This document shows positions 9,389 through 17,320 of a stretch of 64,000 nt of DNA, one piece after another. The position numbers and the translations under genes were made by a program. The stretch comes from Lactococcus formosensis. Its GTDB lineage: Bacteria > Bacillota > Bacilli > Lactobacillales > Streptococcaceae. Each line of letters starts with the position of its first letter. Position 1 is the stretch's first letter. The notes under the pieces were generated by a model. That model saw nothing but the letters and a program-made list of their open reading frames with translations. It made no database searches and had not been told where the DNA came from. The DNA lies in the NCBI RefSeq assembly GCF_018403745.1, contig NZ_BOVP01000001.1, forward strand, positions 124,001 through 188,000. Direction: 5' to 3'.

Positions 9389-11143
9389 TTATTTATAGAT
9401 TACAAAGCCATTTTTCTGAACTTGATTGTTTTCACTCAAGTGCGCCAGCAATATTTTACCCGCTTCGAAATTAACCGGCTGTGAACCCTTGTTGAAGATT
9501 GCCTTAAGCTCACCCCGTACCAGTTTCACCACTCCTTGAGCATCATCAACACACTGCCAGTCTAAATCTGATTGGCTTAGTGTCTCTGCGTATTCTCTAC
9601 GGAAAGCTACCAAGTCTTTGAAGAAAGCAAACATTTCTAAATCTTGATGTTCTTCGGTCCAAGGCATGCATTTGCGACAATCTGGATCAGCGCCCCCATC
9701 CAAACCATATTCGTCACCATAATAGATACAAGGGACACCTGGTTGGAGATACATGAAGGCCTGAACTTGTTTAACTAAGTCTTTACTTCCTTTAGCTTGT
9801 GTTAAAAGACGAGGTGTGTCATGGGAATCTAAGATGTTAAACATAACTTGATTAGTCTGTTTACGATAAAGCATAAGTTGAGCATTAATCGCCGAAACCA
9901 TTTGTTCTAAGCTTAACTCTTCTTTCACAAAAGTATCAATAATCGCATTTGTATAAGCATAGTTCATTACTGCCGAAAATTCATCACCAACAAGCCAAGG
10001 TTGTGCTGAATGCCAGACTTCTCCTAATATGTAGAAATCATCCTTCACTGCATCACATGTGGTACGGAATTTTTTCCAGAAAGCATGATCGACTTCGTCT
10101 GCCACATCTAAACGCCATGCATCAATATCGCACTCCTTGATCCAGTATTCTGCAATATTAAGCAAATACTCTTGAACTTCTGGATTGGCAGTATTTAATT
10201 TTGGCATATGCGGTGTAAAGGCAAATGTATCGTAAGTCGCCGCTTCAGAAACCTCAAAATCCTCGGTTGGCGTGTAAGTTGCGGGCCATTGATTAACATG
10301 GAACCAATCCGCATATTTTGAATTTTCTTGATGTTTGAGGACATCTTGCCACTGTGGGCTTGTATCCCCAATATGGTTAAAGACTGCATCAAGCATTACT
10401 TTGATACCTCGTTGGTGAGCTTCTTTAACTAATGTCTTGAAGACATCCAAATCGCCAAAATACTGGTCAATTTTCAAATAATCTTCCGTATCATATTTAT
10501 GATTCGAATAGGCTTGGAAGACAGGGGTAAAGTAAATGCCATTCACACCTAAGTTTGTCAGATGATCCAAATGATTGATTACTCCTTGAAGGTCGCCACC
10601 GTATAAGTCTTGACGCTCAGGAGATTCAGTTGGATCCCATTCTTTAACTCCTACTGGGTTAATCACTGGATTCCCATTGGCAAAACGTTCGGGGAATATT
10701 TGATACCAGACTGTATTTTTGACCCAATCCGGAGCCTTAAATCGATCAACTTCATGGAAGAAAGGCATACGAAATGCAGCATACTTCTTTGTGAGTAGTT
10801 TGTCTTCATAAGGGAGAATACCAGAGTCAGTATAAACAACCTTTTCTCCATCTCGGCCCGTAATCACGAACACGTAGTCCATACGCTTATGGGGAACACT
10901 AACCTCGGTCATATAGAAGTCACTCTCTGCTGTAGCCAAACCGTACTTCATTTCTGCCTCTTGATAATCCCAGACCATCTCTGGTTCATCATCATGCTTT
11001 ACAAACATATAAGGGTCACCATAGATCAATGCAACACTTTGAACATCGTTACGAGCAACACGTAAACGGATATGAATTGTTTCCTCTGTATAGAGATAAG
11101 CAAATTCTGATTCTGGACGGTGATAAATGGCTGCTTTATTCAT
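9389..11143 (-). CDS. neopullulanase / maltogenic amylase / cyclomaltodextrinase (GH13_20)
   Basis: Enzyme of 584 residues. An N-terminal CBM34-like beta domain (about 1-130) precedes the GH13 barrel, as in the dimeric GH13_20 enzymes that open cyclodextrins and trim maltodextrins or pullulan. The catalytic triad is Asp in WRLDVADEV (about 346), Glu in GEVWH (about 374) and Asp in LDSHDTPR (about 440). There is no signal peptide, so it acts in the cytosol on imported dextrins. It is divergent from malEFG across a 253-bp control region, with an operator-like box overlapping its probable -35. The three activities are not separable from sequence. Confidence 0.86.
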   Translation of the reverse strand: MNKAAIYHRPESEFAYLYTEETIHIRLRVARNDVQSVALIYGDPYMFVKHDDEPEMVWDYQEAEMKYGLATAESDFYMTEVSVPHKRMDYVFVITGRDGEKVVYTDSGILPYEDKLLTKKYAAFRMPFFHEVDRFKAPDWVKNTVWYQIFPERFANGNPVINPVGVKEWDPTESPERQDLYGGDLQGVINHLDHLTNLGVNGIYFTPVFQAYSNHKYDTEDYLKIDQYFGDLDVFKTLVKEAHQRGIKVMLDAVFNHIGDTSPQWQDVLKHQENSKYADWFHVNQWPATYTPTEDFEVSEAATYDTFAFTPHMPKLNTANPEVQEYLLNIAEYWIKECDIDAWRLDVADEVDHAFWKKFRTTCDAVKDDFYILGEVWHSAQPWLVGDEFSAVMNYAYTNAIIDTFVKEELSLEQMVSAINAQLMLYRKQTNQVMFNILDSHDTPRLLTQAKGSKDLVKQVQAFMYLQPGVPCIYYGDEYGLDGGADPDCRKCMPWTEEHQDLEMFAFFKDLVAFRREYAETLSQSDLDWQCVDDAQGVVKLVRGELKAIFNKGSQPVNFEAGKILLAHLSENNQVQKNGFVIYK

Positions 11144-11175
11144 GAATAAATACCTCTTTTTTTCTTGTTTTTTTC

Positions 11176-11215
11176 ATTTTAGCACAAGCTCATCATTTGC
11201 GCAACCGTTTGCAGT
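11176..11215 (-). promoter_or_regulatory. promoter and MalR/CcpA-type operator of the neopullulanase gene
   Basis: On the minus strand TTGCGC (11199-11204), a 17-bp spacer and TAAAAT (11176-11181) form a promoter. The palindromic box read on the plus strand as CGCAACCGTTTGCA (11200-11213) overlaps the -35. It matches the malE box at 11331-11344 at 12 of 14 positions, so a common LacI-family repressor, most simply MalR, is expected to bind both. Confidence 0.6.
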
Positions 11216-11258
11216 ATATTTTTTTGTTGAAAATGAAATCCCAAGGAAAACTTTCTAT

Positions 11259-11283
11259 TATATACAGCTATAACGTGTATATA
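11259..11283. repeat. 25-bp inverted repeat between the divergent maltose operons
   Basis: Perfect 8-bp arms TATATACA and TGTATATA are separated by 9 bp (GCTATAACG). It lies about 40 bp upstream of the malE -35 and is not part of either CG-centred operator. It could be a second regulator site or merely an AT-rich hairpin. Confidence 0.4.
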
Positions 11284-11321
11284 CCACCACACACAGTAAT
11301 CAAATTGTAATAAATTTATAC

Positions 11322-11350
11322 TTGACAAAACGGAAGCGTTTGCATAAAAT
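11322..11350 (+). promoter_or_regulatory. malEFG promoter with operator in the spacer
   Basis: Consensus -35 TTGACA (11322-11327) and -10 TAAAAT (11345-11350) are separated by 17 bp. The box CGGAAGCGTTTGCA (11331-11344) fills the spacer. It fits a LacI-family operator, with two mismatches to the cre inner positions. Binding there would block RNA polymerase directly. AGGAGG at 11382-11387 is the malE ribosome site. Confidence 0.75.
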
Positions 11351-11396
11351 AGAATTACAAATTAGAATAATTATTTTCATTAGGAGGAAATATTTT

Positions 11397-12632
11397 ATGA
11401 ACACATGGAAAAAAATCGCTCTGGGTAGCGCTTCTCTGATTGCTCTTGCTAGCCTCGCTGCTTGTGGGAATAGTAAGGATAGTGGAAGCACAACTTCTGC
11501 ATCTTCAGATGCTAAAGACCATAAAGGTGCAGTTACACTCTGGGTCGATCCAGCAAACGTTGCTTCTTATAAAGATTTAATTAAAAACTTCAACAAAGAA
11601 TACCCAAACATTAAAGTGACTGTCACACAATCTCCAAACGGTTCTGCAAACGCAAAACAAGATGTGAGTAAAGACCCTGGACAAGCTGCGGATGTCTTTA
11701 AAGTACCAAATGACCAGTTGGGAGCCATGGCTGAAGCAGGATATATCAATCCTCTTTCACCATCAGCAACAGACTGGGTAAAATCGAATGATATCTCTAT
11801 CGCTGTTGATGCTGTCTCTTGGAAAGGTAAACTCTATGCTTATCCCCAAGATGAACAATCAAACATTGTTTACTATAATAAAGCGAAATTTAGTGAAGCT
11901 CCAAAAGATTGGGCAGACTTTACAGCAGAAAAACCAATCGGAACAGATTTCACTAACTCATATAACTGGTATCCTGTATTCTTAGCCAATGGAACACAGC
12001 TTTTCGGTAAAGATGGTGAAACTGTTGACGGTACGGATGCAAATACTAAAGCTGGCATCCAAGCTATGACTTGGTTTGCTCAACAAAAAGCAAATCCTGG
12101 TGTCAAACAATCTGGTACAGCACTTCTCGCTGACCTCAAATCTGGTAAAACACAAGCTATCCTAAATGGCCCATGGGACGGTAGCACAGTAAAAGAAATC
12201 CTTGGCGATAACTTTGGTGCAACTACCTTACCAACTGCTGACTTCGGTTCAGGCTCTAAACAAATGCAAGCATTCTCTGGTGTGGGTACTCTTGCTGTGA
12301 ACTCACAATCTGAAGATCCTGTAGCTGCCTCTGCTTTAGCACAATATCTATCAAACACTGAATCACAATTGGCACTCTATAAAGCCAATAATGCAATCCC
12401 AGTTTCAAAAGAAGCCCAAAAAGATTCTGAAGTTGCAAAAGACCCTGTAGCTCTTGCAGTTATCAAACAAGTAGAAAACGATACATTGATGCCTAAGATG
12501 CCACAAATGGCTACATTCTGGAACTTGGCTGCCCCACTTATCGAAAATGCGTATACAGGTAAGACTCCAGCAACACAATACCAAGCACAACTTGATAATT
12601 TCGTAAAATCAATCTCATCAGCTACTGAATAA
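11397..12632 (+). CDS. malE: maltose/maltodextrin ABC transporter substrate-binding lipoprotein
   Basis: Extracellular lipoprotein of 411 residues capturing maltose or maltodextrins for import. A lysine-containing signal peptide leads to the lipobox SLAAC with the lipidated Cys at residue 23, then a Ser/Thr-rich linker and a family 1 solute-binding fold. I chose the ATG at 11397, 9 bases after AGGAGG, rather than upstream ATGs that lie inside the promoter. It is first in malE-malF-malG, divergent from the degradation operon. A hairpin after the stop probably lowers downstream expression relative to this abundant component. Confidence 0.92.
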   Translation: MNTWKKIALGSASLIALASLAACGNSKDSGSTTSASSDAKDHKGAVTLWVDPANVASYKDLIKNFNKEYPNIKVTVTQSPNGSANAKQDVSKDPGQAADVFKVPNDQLGAMAEAGYINPLSPSATDWVKSNDISIAVDAVSWKGKLYAYPQDEQSNIVYYNKAKFSEAPKDWADFTAEKPIGTDFTNSYNWYPVFLANGTQLFGKDGETVDGTDANTKAGIQAMTWFAQQKANPGVKQSGTALLADLKSGKTQAILNGPWDGSTVKEILGDNFGATTLPTADFGSGSKQMQAFSGVGTLAVNSQSEDPVAASALAQYLSNTESQLALYKANNAIPVSKEAQKDSEVAKDPVALAVIKQVENDTLMPKMPQMATFWNLAAPLIENAYTGKTPATQYQAQLDNFVKSISSATE

Positions 12633-12648
12633 TTTTTGATTAACTTAA

Positions 12649-12673
12649 GGGGATTGGGCTCATCCTAATCCTC
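12649..12673 (+). terminator. malE-malF intercistronic hairpin (partial terminator)
   Basis: GGGGATTGGG pairs with CCTAATCCTC around a short loop, followed by TTATTTTTT. Since malF starts 30 bp further on and has no convincing promoter of its own, this looks like an attenuating or RNA-stabilising hairpin rather than an operon end. Confidence 0.55.
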
Positions 12674-12703
12674 TTATTTTTTATATACAAAAGGGTAAAA
12701 TAT

Positions 12704-14053
12704 ATGTTTAAAAAGAAAATTAAACCATCTCCTGAAGCAACATACAAAGAGGTATGGCGCGAGGGTGATATTTTCACAAAACTCAGCTTCTTTATCATGG
12801 GTTTAGCACAACTAAAAAATAAACAATGGCTTAAAGGACTTAGCTTCCTCATCATCGAAATTGTCTTCCTTTTCTGGCTCATCTTCAATGGTATCAGCTC
12901 AATCAGTCTTCTGAGCAGCCTTGGACATATCAAGAATAAACAAGTCGTTTTTGATGAAGCACGACAAATTTATGTCACTCAACAACCTGACAACTCCATG
13001 CTTATCCTCCTGTTTGGTGTCATGTCATTAGTACTCATTGCGATGGTTGCGGTTATCTACGTTACAAGTCTTCGTTCAACACGTCACCTCTATGCCTTAA
13101 ATCGTGATGGAGAGCATATCCCTACAACGATGGAGGATTTGGCTACACTCTTAGACAGCCGTCTTCATTACACACTGATGGCGATTCCTTTGCTTGGAAT
13201 TTTAGTTTTCACAATTGCCCCTTTGCTTTTCATGATTACCATTGCCTTTACTAATTTCAACCAAGACCATCCTATCGGATTTTCTTGGACTGGTTTTGCT
13301 TCATTTGGTGAAATTTTGACAGGGAATATCGCAGGAACATTCTTTCCTGTCTTAGGTTGGACCCTCGTTTGGGCTGTGGCAGCTACAGCGACAACCTTCT
13401 TCTTTGGTGTCTTACTTGCGCTCTTGATTGAATCATCTGGAATTAAATTTAAGGCTTTCTGGCGTACACTCTTTGTTATCGTTATGGCCGTTCCTTCTTT
13501 TGTTTCCCTCTTAATGATGAATATGTTCTTGGACAACAACGGTCCACTTAACAGTTGGCTTCAAAGTATCGGTCTGATTGATCATCCTATTCCATTTTTG
13601 ATGGATCCTTTATTGGCGAAGTTTTCAGTTATCGGCGTTAATATGTGGATTGGTATTCCTGTATCGATGTTAATTTCAACTGCGATTATCCAAAACTTGC
13701 CAACTGATCAAATTGAAGCAGCAAAAATTGATGGCGCCAACAGTTTTGATATTTTCCGCTCTATTACTTTCCCACAAATTTTGTTTGTTATGACACCTGC
13801 TTTAATTCAACAATTTATCGGAAATATCAATAACTTCAACGTTATTTTCCTCTTGACTGGTGGTGGACCATTGAACGCAGAGTATTTCCAAGCGGGCTCT
13901 ACTGACTTATTGATTACTTGGCTTTACAGCTTAACCATGAAGTCTATTCCAAGTTATAATATCGCTTCAGCTATTGGTATCGTGATCTTTATCATCTCAG
14001 CTACAGCTTCATTGTTTGCTTACCGCCGTACAAACGCTTTTAAGGAGGGATAA
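12704..14053 (+). CDS. malF: maltose ABC transporter permease MalF
   Basis: Inner permease subunit of 449 residues. The N-terminal cytoplasmic part and two additional membrane segments (about 45-65 and 100-125) precede the binding-protein-dependent transport core. The EAA loop, EAAKIDGANSFDIFRSITFP (about 345), is where the ATPase docks. It pairs with MalG to form the channel. The stop is immediately followed by the AGGAGG of malG, so the two are translationally coupled. No ATPase gene occurs in this locus; a shared MsmK/MalK-type ATPase from elsewhere must serve it (inference). Confidence 0.9.
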   Translation: MFKKKIKPSPEATYKEVWREGDIFTKLSFFIMGLAQLKNKQWLKGLSFLIIEIVFLFWLIFNGISSISLLSSLGHIKNKQVVFDEARQIYVTQQPDNSMLILLFGVMSLVLIAMVAVIYVTSLRSTRHLYALNRDGEHIPTTMEDLATLLDSRLHYTLMAIPLLGILVFTIAPLLFMITIAFTNFNQDHPIGFSWTGFASFGEILTGNIAGTFFPVLGWTLVWAVAATATTFFFGVLLALLIESSGIKFKAFWRTLFVIVMAVPSFVSLLMMNMFLDNNGPLNSWLQSIGLIDHPIPFLMDPLLAKFSVIGVNMWIGIPVSMLISTAIIQNLPTDQIEAAKIDGANSFDIFRSITFPQILFVMTPALIQQFIGNINNFNVIFLLTGGGPLNAEYFQAGSTDLLITWLYSLTMKSIPSYNIASAIGIVIFIISATASLFAYRRTNAFKEG

Positions 14054-14054
14054 A

Positions 14055-14909
14055 ATGAAATCATATAAACGCCAACGTCAAGCTTCATTAGTACTCAGAT
14101 ACTTGCTCTTGACCTTACTCGCAATCATCTGGATTTTCCCAATTATTTGGATTATCCTGACCAGCTTTTCTAAAAATAATACCGGTTTTGTTTCGACATT
14201 CATTCCCCAGCAGTGGACTCTGGATAATTTTACTGGTATTTTCAATAACCCGGTTTATCCTTATGGTCATTGGCTCCTCAACACATTTATCATCGCAGTT
14301 ATCTGTGCAGTTGTTAATACTTTGATTACCACTGTTATGTCATATGTTCTGTCACGTTTACGCTTCAAATTACGTAAACCTTTCCTACAGTTGGCACTTA
14401 TCATTGGAATGTTCCCTGGTATCATGGCGATGATTGCTCTTTATTACATCCTAAAATCATTCAATATGACCAACTTAGTTGGCCTGACTTTGATCTATAT
14501 AGGCGGCTCTGGTTTAGGCTTCTATATCTTTAAAGGTTTCCTCGACACAATTCCTGCTTCAATTGATGAAGCGGCCGTGATTGACGGCGCAACTAAATGG
14601 CAAATTTTCACCAAAATTACTTTGCCTTTGTCAAAACCAATGATTGTTTACACATCACTCACTGCCTTTATTGCACCTTGGCTTGACTTCCTCTTTGCGA
14701 GTGTTATCTTGGGCGGTGGCGATCCTAAGTCACGTACCATTGCCTATGGTTTGCAGAACATGATGACCAACTCCAGAGGATCCTCTGCAACAAACTTTAC
14801 CCAATTTGTTGCGGGATGTGTAATTATCGCAATCCCTATCACTATTCTCTTCATTGTGATGCAAAAATTCTATGTTAAAGGAATTACTGCCGGTGCAGAT
14901 AAAGGATAA
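14055..14909 (+). CDS. malG: maltose ABC transporter permease MalG
   Basis: Second permease subunit, 284 residues with six predicted membrane segments. The EAA motif DEAAVIDGATKWQIFTKITLP lies near residue 180. I chose the ATG at 14055, 6 bases after AGGAGG (14043-14048); the upstream in-frame ATG at 14016 is inside malF and has no ribosome site. It is last in the operon, ending at a bidirectional terminator shared with the convergent LytR-family gene. Confidence 0.9.
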   Translation: MKSYKRQRQASLVLRYLLLTLLAIIWIFPIIWIILTSFSKNNTGFVSTFIPQQWTLDNFTGIFNNPVYPYGHWLLNTFIIAVICAVVNTLITTVMSYVLSRLRFKLRKPFLQLALIIGMFPGIMAMIALYYILKSFNMTNLVGLTLIYIGGSGLGFYIFKGFLDTIPASIDEAAVIDGATKWQIFTKITLPLSKPMIVYTSLTAFIAPWLDFLFASVILGGGDPKSRTIAYGLQNMMTNSRGSSATNFTQFVAGCVIIAIPITILFIVMQKFYVKGITAGADKG

Positions 14910-14916
14910 TAAACTA

Positions 14917-14951
14917 AAAAAGCACTCAACTTTGCGTTGAATGCTTTTTTT
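14917..14951. terminator. bidirectional terminator between malG and the LCP gene
   Basis: AGCACTCAAC pairs with GTTGAATGCT (one wobble) around a TTTGC loop, flanked by A and T tracts, so it works for both converging transcripts. Confidence 0.8.
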
Positions 14952-16321
14952 TATTGTCCCAAAAGTTCCTGTGCTTTTGCACCATACTTGTTCATATCAA
15001 TGAGGATACCTGAACCTCCGTACATATCATAGGCAGATTGCCAATCATTGTCGGATGGGATCGTTGTATTTTCTACACCACCAAACATTGCCGGTAAAGC
15101 TTTTGTGATCAGGAATGTGTTGGAAAGATTTGTCATTGTAACAGCCCGAGCTGTACCCAAGGCACTTGCACCAGTAAAGAGTGTCAACGGATTTTTAACT
15201 TTTGATGTGAGCGTTTGCATCACTTGCTGTTGACGTTGGACACGTCCAAAGTCGCCTTGATCATCGTGACGGAAACGTGCATAGTTCAAAAGCGTGCGTC
15301 CATCCATTCGTTGTGGACCTTGCTTGATCATCATAAAGATTCCACCGCCATCAGGATAGCCCAAGGCCGCAGCTTCTTCTGCACTCAATTCCTTATCGTT
15401 TTTGGCCATACCTTCTGTTTCCGCTAAATCATCTGGTACGGGGACTTCATCAAATTTTTGACCGTTAATTGTAGCGAATTTGGCATCAATCTGTACTCCT
15501 CCAGGGAACATCGAATCAATCACTGTTGCAAAACTTGAGAAGTCCACTACAGCATAGTACTTGGCATTTATACCAAAATTTTGCTGCAAGGTTTGACGCA
15601 CAAGTTCGACTCCTTGATTTTCATTTTGCTCACCAATCGTAAAGGCCGCATTAAGCTTCATGTTAGGGCCTTGACTTGCATCACCAACACCTGGGATGTT
15701 AACCAGAGTATCACGCATAAAACTCACTAATTGCATTTTACCATTCCTGCCAACATTCAAAACCATAATACTGTCAGAGTGAGCCACTCCTGAACTTTGC
15801 CCTGGACGCTGATCAGCACCTAGCAAAAGGATATTGACTGAGCCATCAGCATTGGCAGCACCATTGAACTGTTCGGCTTTAATTCCACCACCTTCTCGGC
15901 TGATTCCACGCTGATAGCCATAAATAAAGAAACCAATCATAATCAATATCAGTGCGATTAAAATAAAGAAGATCCGTTTGAGCCAACTTTTCTTTTTCTT
16001 TGGTTTTTTACTTCCTGTTTCCTCAGATGTTCCATCATCCAAGTTCTCTTCTGCACGACGACTTTCTTTCTTTTTCCCACGTTTGGATAAAAATGCTTCC
16101 GGTGCTGAATCGAAAGATCGGCTGGATCTTCTCCTTCTCTCAGAAGAAGAACTTTCAGACTGTGCGCGTTCTTCTTCCAAGTCAGCTGCGTATTCTTCTT
16201 CAAGAGCTTGCCAGCCTTCTATCTCTTCTACTAATTCATAATATTCTTGCTTTTCGCGTTCACTTAAGTAAGCTTTATTTGCTCTTAAGTATTCAAAACG
16301 TTTTTGTTTATTATCTTTCAT
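14951..16321 (-). CDS. LytR-CpsA-Psr (LCP) family cell-wall glycopolymer ligase
   Basis: Membrane protein of 456 residues. Family role: transfer of polysaccharide or teichoic-acid-type polymers from lipid carriers to peptidoglycan. A long, highly charged cytoplasmic region (about 1-110, Glu/Ser/Arg/Lys rich) precedes one membrane helix (about 113-134). The extracellular LCP domain follows, with LLLGADQRPG, HSDSIMVLNV, FMRDTLV and the basic block NYARFRHDDQGDFGRVQRQQQV. The start ATG sits only 9 bases after an extended -10 (TGATATAAT, hexamer 16331-16336) and has no Shine-Dalgarno, so the mRNA may be virtually leaderless. It could be a CpsA or BrpA equivalent; no capsule genes adjoin. Confidence 0.86.
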   Translation of the reverse strand: MKDNKQKRFEYLRANKAYLSEREKQEYYELVEEIEGWQALEEEYAADLEEERAQSESSSSERRRRSSRSFDSAPEAFLSKRGKKKESRRAEENLDDGTSEETGSKKPKKKKSWLKRIFFILIALILIMIGFFIYGYQRGISREGGGIKAEQFNGAANADGSVNILLLGADQRPGQSSGVAHSDSIMVLNVGRNGKMQLVSFMRDTLVNIPGVGDASQGPNMKLNAAFTIGEQNENQGVELVRQTLQQNFGINAKYYAVVDFSSFATVIDSMFPGGVQIDAKFATINGQKFDEVPVPDDLAETEGMAKNDKELSAEEAAALGYPDGGGIFMMIKQGPQRMDGRTLLNYARFRHDDQGDFGRVQRQQQVMQTLTSKVKNPLTLFTGASALGTARAVTMTNLSNTFLITKALPAMFGGVENTTIPSDNDWQSAYDMYGGSGILIDMNKYGAKAQELLGQ

Positions 16322-16330
16322 TATCTGTCT

Positions 16331-16359
16331 ATTATATCATGATTTTTTATTTTTGATAA
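16331..16359 (-). promoter_or_regulatory. LCP gene promoter, almost no leader
   Basis: On the minus strand TTATCA (16354-16359), a 17-bp spacer and TATAAT (16331-16336) preceded by TGA form an extended -10 promoter. The ATG begins 9 bases after the hexamer, giving an expected leader of about 1-3 nt. Confidence 0.65.
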
Positions 16360-16398
16360 AAGCCTTTCATAATTCTCAGCAGAATACAGATCCTTTTC

Positions 16399-16941
16399 TT
16401 AAGTTTTTTTACCAAAAAATTTATTTCTGAATCGTTTAACTTTCAGAAACTGTTCACGTGCTTTGTGCATCTGTTTATATCTCTTAGGGTTCTTTTTATA
16501 AAAATCTTGGTGATAATCTTCAGCTGGCCAAAATGTTTGCGCATTTTCTATAGGGACTATAATTGGTTTATCCCAAAGCCCCGACTCCGACAAGGCCTGC
16601 TTACTTTTCTCAGCAGCTTGACGTTGTTTCTTATTTTGAACATAGATTACTGGTCTATAATTACTACCTCGATCATAAAATTGACCTTCTTCATCCGTTG
16701 GATCAATAAGATTCCAGTAAATTTCCAGTAAGGTATCGTAAGAAATAACGGTATTTTCAAAAATTATCTCCACAGCTTCAGTGTGCCCTGTATATTTTCC
16801 GGAAACTTCATCATATGTCGGGTCATCCACATGACCACCAGTATAACCGCTAATGACAGACACTATGCCTGGACGTGTTTCAAAAGGTTCAACCATACAC
16901 CAAAAACATCCTCCAGCAAAAATTGCAGTTTCTTTACTCAT
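16399..16941 (-). CDS. msrA: peptide-methionine (S)-S-oxide reductase MsrA
   Basis: Repair enzyme of 180 residues reducing methionine-S-sulfoxide in oxidised proteins. The active-site motif GCFWC is at about residues 11-15, with the substrate-pocket blocks GYTGGH and EDYHQDFY. I chose the ATG at 16941, preceded by GGAGG at 8 bases; upstream codons in the frame have no ribosome site and would precede the promoter (TGCTATAAT, hexamer 16960-16965). A basic C-terminal tail (FRNKFFGKK) follows the domain. There is no MsrB fusion. It is divergent from the gene at 17001 with promoters only about 25 bp apart. Confidence 0.93.
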   Translation of the reverse strand: MSKETAIFAGGCFWCMVEPFETRPGIVSVISGYTGGHVDDPTYDEVSGKYTGHTEAVEIIFENTVISYDTLLEIYWNLIDPTDEEGQFYDRGSNYRPVIYVQNKKQRQAAEKSKQALSESGLWDKPIIVPIENAQTFWPAEDYHQDFYKKNPKRYKQMHKAREQFLKVKRFRNKFFGKKT

Positions 16942-16988
16942 AGTTCTTCCTCCAAGCACATTATAGCACAATGAAAGGGCTTGCATGA

Positions 16989-17001
16989 TATAATTTAACT
17001 A
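16989..17001 (+). promoter_or_regulatory. extended -10 promoter giving a leaderless mRNA
   Basis: TGA followed by TATAAT (16989-16994) sits exactly 6 bases before the ATG at 17001, so transcription should begin at or within a base of the start codon. No -35 match or Shine-Dalgarno was found. Confidence 0.6.
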
Positions 17002-17270
17002 TGAATAAATCATTAAATCAGGTTGAAATTTTGAATGAAATGTACAACTTAGTTTTAAGCAAACATATCCGAGAGTGGGAACGTACGTTGATATTAGAAG
17101 CTAAAAATCGCATTGAAAGCCAAGAAAATCTTGAAGATGCCTTAGTACAATTAGAGGCCCAATTACGCCCACTAGCTCTTCGCTATAATTTAACACCTAT
17201 GACAAGCGAATTTTATAATAAAATATCCAATTCAAGTTTGTTTGGGCGTGGCGTCGGCCATCGTTTATAA
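17001..17270 (+). CDS. small helical protein, possible bacteriocin immunity (EntA-immunity-like) protein
   Basis: 89 residues, no signal peptide or membrane segment, predicted all-helical. The pattern LNEMYNLVLS ... LILEAKNRIES ... LEAQLRPLALRYNLTPMTSEFYNKIS ends in a short Gly/Arg tail. By memory it resembles pediocin-like (class IIa) bacteriocin immunity proteins, four-helix bundles that protect the mannose PTS; I cannot confirm this without a profile search. No bacteriocin structural gene adjoins, so if correct it is an orphan. It has its own probably leaderless promoter and a strong terminator and is divergent from msrA. Confidence 0.5.
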   Translation: MNKSLNQVEILNEMYNLVLSKHIREWERTLILEAKNRIESQENLEDALVQLEAQLRPLALRYNLTPMTSEFYNKISNSSLFGRGVGHRL

Positions 17271-17288
17271 GTGTCCATCTTTTTAATC

Positions 17289-17318
17289 AAAAAACGTTAG
17301 CTTTGCTAACGTTTTTTA
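17289..17318. terminator. bidirectional terminator
   Basis: AAAAACGTTAGC and GCTAACGTTTTTT form a perfect hairpin with a TTT loop between the convergent gene at 17001 and the VanZ-RDD gene. Confidence 0.85.
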
Positions 17319-17320
17319 TT

